The notes beneath the pieces were generated by a model. It saw nothing but the letters and a program-made list of their open reading frames with translations. It ran no database searches and was not told the origin of the DNA. A stretch of 6,016 nucleotides of DNA. Source: Chthoniobacterales bacterium (GTDB taxonomy: Bacteria > Verrucomicrobiota > Verrucomicrobiia > Chthoniobacterales > UBA10450). Location: contig JACCZQ010000265.1 in assembly GCA_013695905.1 (NCBI GenBank), positions 1-6,016 on the forward strand. Reading direction: 5' to 3'. Shown here piece by piece: positions 5,751 through 6,016 of the stretch. A program made the translations under genes and the position numbers. Position 1 is the first letter of the stretch. Each line of letters opens with the position of its first letter.

Positions 5751-6016
5751 TCACACGCAACTCTTTCTGCTGGGGAGCGCGTGCGCCCCGCACGCTGGCG
5801 ACTCCGAACGCTTTCGCGAGTCGCGAACTTTTCCCCGAGCGGCGCATCCTGAGCGAAGTTCGTTTCGGCGAGGCGCCGAAACCAGCGGGCGGGGCGCCCG
5901 CGCTCCCCAGATTCGCTGCGCTCGCGCTCGTGGTGGCGCTCTCGTTAGGCGCGGCCACGGTGGCGCAGGCGCAGAGCCCTTCGCCCGCCGCCAAAGCTGC
6001 CAAGGCGACACAAGAC
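5747..6016 (+). CDS. Exported protein, N-terminal part only; probably second M16 subunit, with palindromic-element insert
   Basis: Ninety codons without a stop run to the window edge, so the gene is 3'-truncated here. It begins MITRNSFC, then residues about 9-54 come from the palindromic element at 5770-5910 (arginine-, alanine- and proline-rich), and then R55-A75 give a clear signal-peptide core (FAALALVVALSLGAA) ending at VAQA, cleavage probably before Q76. The next 15 residues (SPSPAAKAAKATQD) are a low-complexity linker; no catalytic domain is reached. The start is supported by GGAGG and by the ATGA overlap with the M16 gene. M16 peptidases often occur as tandem pairs with one catalytic and one non-catalytic subunit, so a second M16 protein is the best guess, from context alone. 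The only later candidate starts are GTG codons at 5930 and 5933. They have no Shine-Dalgarno and would remove the positively charged end of the signal peptide. Confidence 0.8.
   Translation, partial: MITRNSFCWGARAPRTLATPNAFASRELFPERRILSEVRFGEAPKPAGGAPALPRFAALALVVALSLGAATVAQAQSPSPAAKAAKATQD
5770..5910. repeat. Structured palindromic element, copy B, inserted in frame in a coding sequence
   Basis: The ends are a 29-bp inverted repeat with two mismatches, 5770-5798 with 5882-5910, starting CTGGGGAGCGC and ending GCGCTCCCCAG. Within the arms are 5-bp-stem/3-nt-loop hairpins (5781-5793, GTGCG-CCC-CGCAC; 5887-5899, GGGCG-GGG-CGCCC) and a 9-bp-stem/3-nt-loop hairpin (5862-5870 with 5874-5882, GTTTCGGCG/CGCCGAAAC). 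The left half instead carries a diverged hairpin (CGACTC 5799-5804 with GAGTCG 5818-5823). GAACTT (5825-5830) and AAGTTC (5856-5861) pair nearer the centre. The length of 141 bp is 47 codons, and no stop occurs in the reading frame of the host gene. It is the same family as 1-136: GAAGTTCGTTT at 5855-5865 is found in the reverse complement of the left arm there. Confidence 0.9.

Noticed and set aside
5768..5912. Exact reconstruction of the pre-insertion gene
   Set aside because: Removing precisely 5770-5910 creates a TGA at the junction, whereas removing 141 bp shifted two bases left gives a smooth MITRNSF-RFAALAL. The true element boundary or any target duplication therefore cannot be fixed from this copy alone.

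Overview
The window is GC-rich DNA, densely packed with genes for exported proteins (four signal-peptide genes), which points to a Gram-negative-type cell envelope. The TPR plus seven-bladed FG-GAP plus ASPIC/UnbV architecture, the tandem M16 peptidase arrangement and the high density of palindromic repeats would fit a soil Verrucomicrobium or a relative (Acidobacteria, Planctomycetes). This placement is inferred from gene style only; no marker gene is present.

Layout: 1-357 has no credible gene. It holds one nearly complete copy of a structured palindromic element (1-136, running off the left edge) and a second, unrelated composite palindrome (194-342). Bases 358-4180 carry two minus-strand genes in the order of transcription: a CotA-like multicopper oxidase (2726-4180), then, after 79 bp, a CRTAC1/UnbV-type beta-propeller protein with an N-terminal TPR-like part (358-2646). 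A 187-bp divergent intergenic region (4181-4367) holds a hairpin and a perfect 18-bp palindrome. On the plus strand follows an M16 zinc peptidase (4368-5750), whose stop codon overlaps the start of a second exported protein (5747 to the window edge) in an ATGA junction. The second protein is probably the partner M16 subunit, judged by context only.

The most interesting observation is at the right end. The start of the second plus-strand gene contains a 141-bp (47-codon) palindromic element, 5770-5910, lying in frame between the start codon and the signal-peptide hydrophobic core. The same family occurs at 1-136 in intergenic DNA. The copies share terminal CTGGGGAGCGC, a 5-bp-stem/3-nt-loop hairpin and, on three of the four half-sites, a 9-bp-stem/3-nt-loop hairpin. 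Stem sequences differ between copies but base pairing is kept by compensatory changes. This resembles, in principle, the Rickettsia palindromic elements that insert in frame into genes, but the sequence family is not one I recognise.

Functionally, the oxidase and the propeller protein look like a co-transcribed exported pair of unknown substrate. The two plus-strand genes look like a translationally coupled peptidase pair.
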